In this document: positions 60,291-64,000 of the stretch, piece after piece | How the letters are laid out: the number at the start of each line of letters is the position of its first letter | Position numbering within the stretch: position 1 is the first letter of the stretch | Source of the DNA: Pseudobdellovibrionaceae bacterium | GTDB lineage: Bacteria; Bdellovibrionota; Bdellovibrionia; Bdellovibrionales; UBA1609 | Reading direction: 5' to 3' | NCBI GenBank assembly: GCA_947444305.1 | Contig: CANEZP010000002.1 | Span: 310,001 to 374,000, forward strand | DNA length: 64,000 bases | Position numbers and translations under genes: made by a program | The notes under the pieces: model-generated | What the model was told of the DNA's origin: nothing | Databases searched by the model: none | The model's input: the letters and a program-made list of their open reading frames with translations, nothing else

Positions 60291-60482
60291 ATGCGAAAGT
60301 TCGATACCGACCAAACCAATTGGGCCAACGAAGCTTATCATTTCGTCAGCGGAATTTTAAACGACACGCGCGACGCCCATGATCTCGACGCTCTCTCTTT
60401 GGAAGAACGTCAGCCCGAGACGAACGAGGGCGATCTCCTCAATACCTTCGAGCAATTGGCCGAACGGTTCACGATTTCTTAA
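60291..60482 (+). CDS. Unknown small cytoplasmic protein
   Basis: It has 63 residues from ATG 60291 with a strong AGGAGG site; a frame start 15 codons earlier lacks one. The sequence is acidic (DTRDAHDLDALSLEERQPET) with an aromatic N-terminal part (FDTDQTNWANEAYHFV). There is no signal peptide and no family is recognised. Its stop lies immediately beside the convergent ABC-F gene end. Confidence 0.6.
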   Translation: MRKFDTDQTNWANEAYHFVSGILNDTRDAHDLDALSLEERQPETNEGDLLNTFEQLAERFTIS

Positions 60483-62300
60483 TCAGTTCTTTAAAGACGT
60501 CAGTTCCGCTTCTTTTTGTTGCTGAGTTTCCATGTGGCGAAGAATTTCTTCTTCGATCCTGGTGATCTCGTTGCCGCAATGATTAAGATCTTTCGCGAGC
60601 GAGGCCGCGGCGGCGCCTTGCGCGGTCAGAAGTTCGGAGGTTAGTGCGTCCCTCTTCTTTTCTTGTTTGTGCAGGGACTCTTCGAGCTTGGTGATTTTGC
60701 GTTGCTGCTCTTTGATCACGGCTTGAATCTGTTTACTGGAATCTTTGAAGTTGAACTTGCCGGTCGGCGCTTCGTGCACCGTCGTGTTCGACGATTCACG
60801 GTCGAGATTTCTTTGGCTCAATACACCCTTTTGTAAACTCCAGACGTATTCGTCGTAAGTTCCGGGGAACATTTCAACCTGGCCGTCATGGATCTCTAAA
60901 ATCTTATTCGAAACGCGGCCGATGAAGCTGCGATCGTGGCTTACGACGATGACGCTGCCTTCGTAACTGCGTAAAGCTTCGGTCATCGCTTCGACCGTAT
61001 CGAAGTCGAGGTGATTGGTCGGTTCATCTAACAACAGCAGGGGACTACGCTTAAGTAAAATTTGGCCGAGCGCCACGCGTGACTTTTCACCGCCCGAGAG
61101 AACCCGCACCGGTTTATGAACGTCGTCGCCCGAGAAGAGCAGACTGCCCGCCATGTTCAAAATGTCTTGCCGGTCTAGATCGCGGTGCGCGGTCTTTTGC
61201 AGCGAGCCGAGCACGGTGTCGGTCATCTCGAGTTGATCGGCCGAGTGCTGTGAGAAATAGGAGAGGCTAACTTGGTAACCGAGCGCGCGTTCTCCCGTGA
61301 GAAGCGGGATTTCGCCGGCCAAACTTTTTAGTAGGGTGGATTTGCCGGCGCCGTTGAAGCCGACGACCCCGAGGTGCGCGCCACGATCGAGTTTTAGATT
61401 TACGCCGCGAAGAATTTTTCTGGTCCCGTAGCCGAGATCCGCTTGCTCTAACGAAATGGCGTCGCGGCCGGTGTGCGTCGGCTTCGGGATACGAATACGC
61501 GCGCGAATAGGCAGATCTTTAAGTTCGATCACGTCCATTTTCTCGAGCTGCTTCATCCGGCTCTGCGCTTGTTTCGCCTTGGTGGCCTTCGCGCGAAAGC
61601 GGTCGACGAAATCTTGCATGTGCTTGCGTTTGGCGTCTAAGTTCGCGGCCTGTGCTTGCAGGATTTCCTGCATCTGAGCTTTCTGTTCGAAGTAGTCATC
61701 GATGTTTCCGGGAAACTTCGCGATGTCGCCGCCCTCAACCTCGAGCGTGTATTCGGTCGTACGACGTAAGAATTCGCGGTCGTGCGAAATCAGGAGGAAC
61801 GCGCCCGAGTACCCCTGTAAAAATCTTTCGAGTGCGAGAATGCTTTCAAGGTCCAAGAAGTTGGTCGGTTCATCGAGCAACATTAGGTTCGGTTCGCGCC
61901 CGATGAGGTAAAGCAGCTTCATCCGCATGCGGAAGCCACCGCTGAGTTCATGCAGCGGCCGGCCGAAATGACCTTCGTCTAAACCAAGATCGCGGCCGAT
62001 TTGCTTCAGTTCCCAAATGGGTTTGGTGCAATTTTCTTCGAGGTATTGCTCGGCGGTTAGGTCTAAGCGCCACTCGCTGTCTTGCTCAAGGTAGCCGACC
62101 TGTAAATTTTTAGCTTTGGTTAGCGTGCCGGTGTCGAGTTGTTCTTGGCCGACCAAAATTTTGAACAGCGTCGTTTTGCCGGCGCCGTTCGGACCGATCA
62201 CGCCGACGTGCTCGCCCTCGTTTACGGCGAAGGCGGCGTTATCGAACAAAGTTTTGGTGCCGAAATGTTTCGATCCGTTGTGGAGCTGGAGCAGATTCAT
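60483..62300 (-). CDS. ABC-F family ATPase
   Basis: The protein has 605 residues with no membrane segment. Two ABC cassettes are present: cassette 1 with GPNGAGKTT, ELSGGFRMRM and LLDEPTNFLDL; cassette 2 with GFNGAGKST, VLSGGEKSRVALGQ and LLDEPTNHLDF. They are joined by a charged linker of about 80 residues (YFEQKAQMQEILQAQAANLD onward). A C-terminal coiled coil of ~60 residues follows. This is the Uup/EttA/YheS type that binds ribosomes or branched DNA. Its ATG overlaps the terC stop by 4 bp. Confidence 0.93.
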   Translation of the reverse strand: MNLLQLHNGSKHFGTKTLFDNAAFAVNEGEHVGVIGPNGAGKTTLFKILVGQEQLDTGTLTKAKNLQVGYLEQDSEWRLDLTAEQYLEENCTKPIWELKQIGRDLGLDEGHFGRPLHELSGGFRMRMKLLYLIGREPNLMLLDEPTNFLDLESILALERFLQGYSGAFLLISHDREFLRRTTEYTLEVEGGDIAKFPGNIDDYFEQKAQMQEILQAQAANLDAKRKHMQDFVDRFRAKATKAKQAQSRMKQLEKMDVIELKDLPIRARIRIPKPTHTGRDAISLEQADLGYGTRKILRGVNLKLDRGAHLGVVGFNGAGKSTLLKSLAGEIPLLTGERALGYQVSLSYFSQHSADQLEMTDTVLGSLQKTAHRDLDRQDILNMAGSLLFSGDDVHKPVRVLSGGEKSRVALGQILLKRSPLLLLDEPTNHLDFDTVEAMTEALRSYEGSVIVVSHDRSFIGRVSNKILEIHDGQVEMFPGTYDEYVWSLQKGVLSQRNLDRESSNTTVHEAPTGKFNFKDSSKQIQAVIKEQQRKITKLEESLHKQEKKRDALTSELLTAQGAAAASLAKDLNHCGNEITRIEEEILRHMETQQQKEAELTSLKN

Positions 62301-63013
62301 TTCTTGGGCGGCACTTCTGTTTTTTGGTGGCTTTGATTGTAGGTGAAGCGCATCTGGAGCAATTCAACCAGCAACGCAAACCCCATCGGCATGTAGATAT
62401 AACCTTTGGGCACGTGGCCGCCGACGCCCTCGATAACCAGCGTCACGCCGATCGTGACCAAGAACGAGAGCGCGAGAATTTTCAAAGTCGCGTGCTTCTG
62501 CACGAACGCGGCGATCTTGCCCGAGAAGGCCAAAACTAGAACGAACGAAACGACGACCGAAGCGTAAATCACGAGCAGATTTTCGGTCAAACCGACCGCG
62601 GTGATGACCGAATCGATCGAGAACACGAGATCCAAAATGACGATTTGTGAAATCACGGCCGAGAATTTTGCGAAAACTTTTTCGACCCCGTGGCCCGCTT
62701 GGGTGGACTCGACGGTGTGGTGAATTTCTTTGACGGCCTTGAACAATAAGAAGCCGCCGCCCGCGATCAACACGAGGCTTTTCCAGCTTAAGCTAAACAA
62801 AACCGGTTCATTCATGCGGACCAGTAGTGACGCGCCCATCAGCAAAACGAGCCGTGCGACCAGCGCTAGACCAAGGCCTATGAAGCGCGCTTTGTTGCGG
62901 CTGCTCTCGGGCAGACGGTCCGTAAGTATGGAAATGAGCAGGATGTTGTCGATTCCCAAGACAACTTCCAGACCAACGAGCAGGGCAAACGTAGCGAGTA
63001 GATTAATATCCAT
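62297..63013 (-). CDS. TerC-family membrane protein
   Basis: The protein has 238 residues with about seven transmembrane helices. TerC signatures are LEVVLGIDNILLISILTDRLPES (acidic residues in a membrane helix) and the second repeat VILDLVFSIDSVITAVGLTENL. These place acidic residues for metal binding in the membrane. Family members export manganese or protect against tellurite and envelope stress. It is the first gene of a unit with the ABC-F ATPase. Confidence 0.9.
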   Translation of the reverse strand: MDINLLATFALLVGLEVVLGIDNILLISILTDRLPESSRNKARFIGLGLALVARLVLLMGASLLVRMNEPVLFSLSWKSLVLIAGGGFLLFKAVKEIHHTVESTQAGHGVEKVFAKFSAVISQIVILDLVFSIDSVITAVGLTENLLVIYASVVVSFVLVLAFSGKIAAFVQKHATLKILALSFLVTIGVTLVIEGVGGHVPKGYIYMPMGFALLVELLQMRFTYNQSHQKTEVPPKK

Positions 63014-63124
63014 GGGAACGGATATTAGGCTGTCTCGTTTTAAGACGTCAACGAGCGAAATTCTTGAGAAGTCAGGCGAATCTCCCGAAAAGAAGACATA
63101 ATACTCCTTCGAGGGATCACGGCG

Positions 63125-64000
63125 ATGATGAAAAGCGTAACGAAAATACTGACGATCGCGAGCATGCTCACGAACTCACTCCCGGTTTTTGCCGAGGGCA
63201 CGGGATCGGGTATCCCCAAGTCGAAATGTGATAAAGAGCTGGTCAAAGAAATTTATACCGAGGGCAAAAGCGATCTGATGGATGCCCATCGCAAATATTT
63301 CGTCGAAAAGGAAACTCGCGATTGGACCCCCGGCCAATTCTGCGCCTGGCTCAAACTTCGCCACCAAGGCAAAACGGAAGCCGAATTCGGCTGCACTCAG
63401 TGCGGACCGGCTGATCCGCAAACCGGCGTCGAGAAGTCTTTTGATGGTCCGTTCCGCAGACAAATTCGTGATACCGCCAATCGCCGTCCTCCTCGTGAAG
63501 TTGTTGAAGAGGGCGAAGAGCGCGTAGAACGTGGTGGTGGCGGCGGCTTCATGGGCAGCCCCTTCATGGGTGGTTTGCTCGGCGGAGCGCTCGGTGGTTT
63601 TCTCGGAACGTTCCTCGCGAGTCGCATGGGTCAGCAACAACAGCAGCCTTATTTCCCGCAACCTTTTGGTCAGTACGGTCCGCAAGGTCCTCCCGGTATG
63701 ATGCCGATCCCGCGTGCACCCGGCATGTTGCCGATGCCCGGTCAGTTCGGTGGTCAGATGGGTGGCGGCGCCGTGGCTCCCTGGGCGGCTCCTTATTTAG
63801 GTGGTCAGCAGCAATTCGCCGGGATCGGCGGTTACGGCGCGGGCGCTTACGGTCAGTACGGTGGCGGCGGTTACGGCGGGGGCTACGCGGCTCCCGGAAT
63901 AGCACCCGGTCTCGCACCGGGCGTGTTGCCCTTAGCGCCGCAGAGCAATTACGGCGTCGGCGGATCCATTCCGCAGAATCACTGGAACTTAATTAACGTC
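63125..64000 (+). CDS. Glycine-rich exported protein (3' end outside window)
   Basis: The frame is open from ATG 63125 (or 63128) to the window end, 292 codons with no stop. The signal peptide is ILTIASMLTNSLPVFAEG. Residues ~30-105 are charged and contain cysteines in KSKCDKEL, QFCAWL and GCTQCGPADP. From ~135 the protein is low-complexity, with Gly-rich blocks (GGGGGFMGSPFMGGLLGG) resembling a glycine-zipper membrane segment, then Gln/Pro/Gly/Tyr-rich sequence. No family is recognised. An exported or surface matrix-type protein is plausible. Confidence 0.7.
   Translation, partial: MMKSVTKILTIASMLTNSLPVFAEGTGSGIPKSKCDKELVKEIYTEGKSDLMDAHRKYFVEKETRDWTPGQFCAWLKLRHQGKTEAEFGCTQCGPADPQTGVEKSFDGPFRRQIRDTANRRPPREVVEEGEERVERGGGGGFMGSPFMGGLLGGALGGFLGTFLASRMGQQQQQPYFPQPFGQYGPQGPPGMMPIPRAPGMLPMPGQFGGQMGGGAVAPWAAPYLGGQQQFAGIGGYGAGAYGQYGGGGYGGGYAAPGIAPGLAPGVLPLAPQSNYGVGGSIPQNHWNLINV

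Overview
This window is chromosomal DNA from a Gram-negative bacterium. The evidence is lipoproteins with lipoboxes, outer-membrane beta-barrel proteins, an LptF/LptG permease and a TolC-type exporter. By eye it is moderately GC-rich. It also carries many exported proteins of no recognisable family, several exported proteases, frequent TTG/GTG starts, and a CPAF-like S41 protease. Together with a RomR-like receiver protein, these suggest a Bdellovibrionota or similar delta-type lineage. That placement is inference; no rRNA or other marker gene is present to settle it.

Layout. 0-7.8 kb: a gene tail, an S41/CPAF-like protease, an L,D-transpeptidase-like lipoprotein, a beta-barrel protein, then minus-strand operons ending in a thioredoxin-like protein, birA, nadC and a receiver-domain protein. 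7.8-15.5 kb: an LptF/LptG permease, def, a large hairpin array, then fmt-rpe-hutH-hutU as a tightly overlapping run, followed by an FKBP lipoprotein. 15.5-28.3 kb: a terminator array, a REPIN-like element, unknown exported proteins, hutI, a TlpA-like thioredoxin, a Flp-like prepilin, an acyltransferase, glpK, two pairs of unknown exported proteins, and radA. 28.4-35.7 kb: a lytic transglycosylase, an oligopeptide ABC importer without its ATPases, and a subtilase. 35.8-41.6 kb: a minus-strand housekeeping block transcribed as amidase, rph, rdgB, prs, rplY/ctc, pth, ychF, broken up by two hairpin arrays. 41.6-41.9 kb: a candidate small RNA. 41.9-46.7 kb: a coiled-coil/SH3 protein, a cystathionine beta-synthase-like enzyme, feoAB, an HTH protein overlapping feoB, and a second REPIN-like element. 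46.8-53.5 kb: two trypsin-like proteases, a lipoprotein, a protein-glutamine-deamidase-like enzyme and unknown proteins. 53.5-64 kb: a repeat cluster beside tRNA-Thr(CGU), a queuosine-precursor transporter, a TolC/HlyD/MacB-type exporter, a small metal-binding protein, an HPF-like protein, an ABC-F ATPase, a TerC protein, and a glycine-rich exported protein cut off by the window end.

The most unusual feature lies between the genes. At least five intergenic gaps hold tandem hairpins. Each array has its own stem sequence, but the period is usually close to 31-33 bp (22-24 bp in the def-fmt array). Some look like multiplied intrinsic terminators. The def-fmt array, nine TCTGT/ACAGA palindromes whose orientation flips halfway, looks different, and single copies of its motif recur at 15.5 and 37.6 kb. 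Two further loci share identical 20-bp inverted arms around unrelated centres (REPIN-like). A minus-strand RNA upstream of the amidase has C-rich loops complementary to Shine-Dalgarno sequences and two mutually exclusive hairpins.
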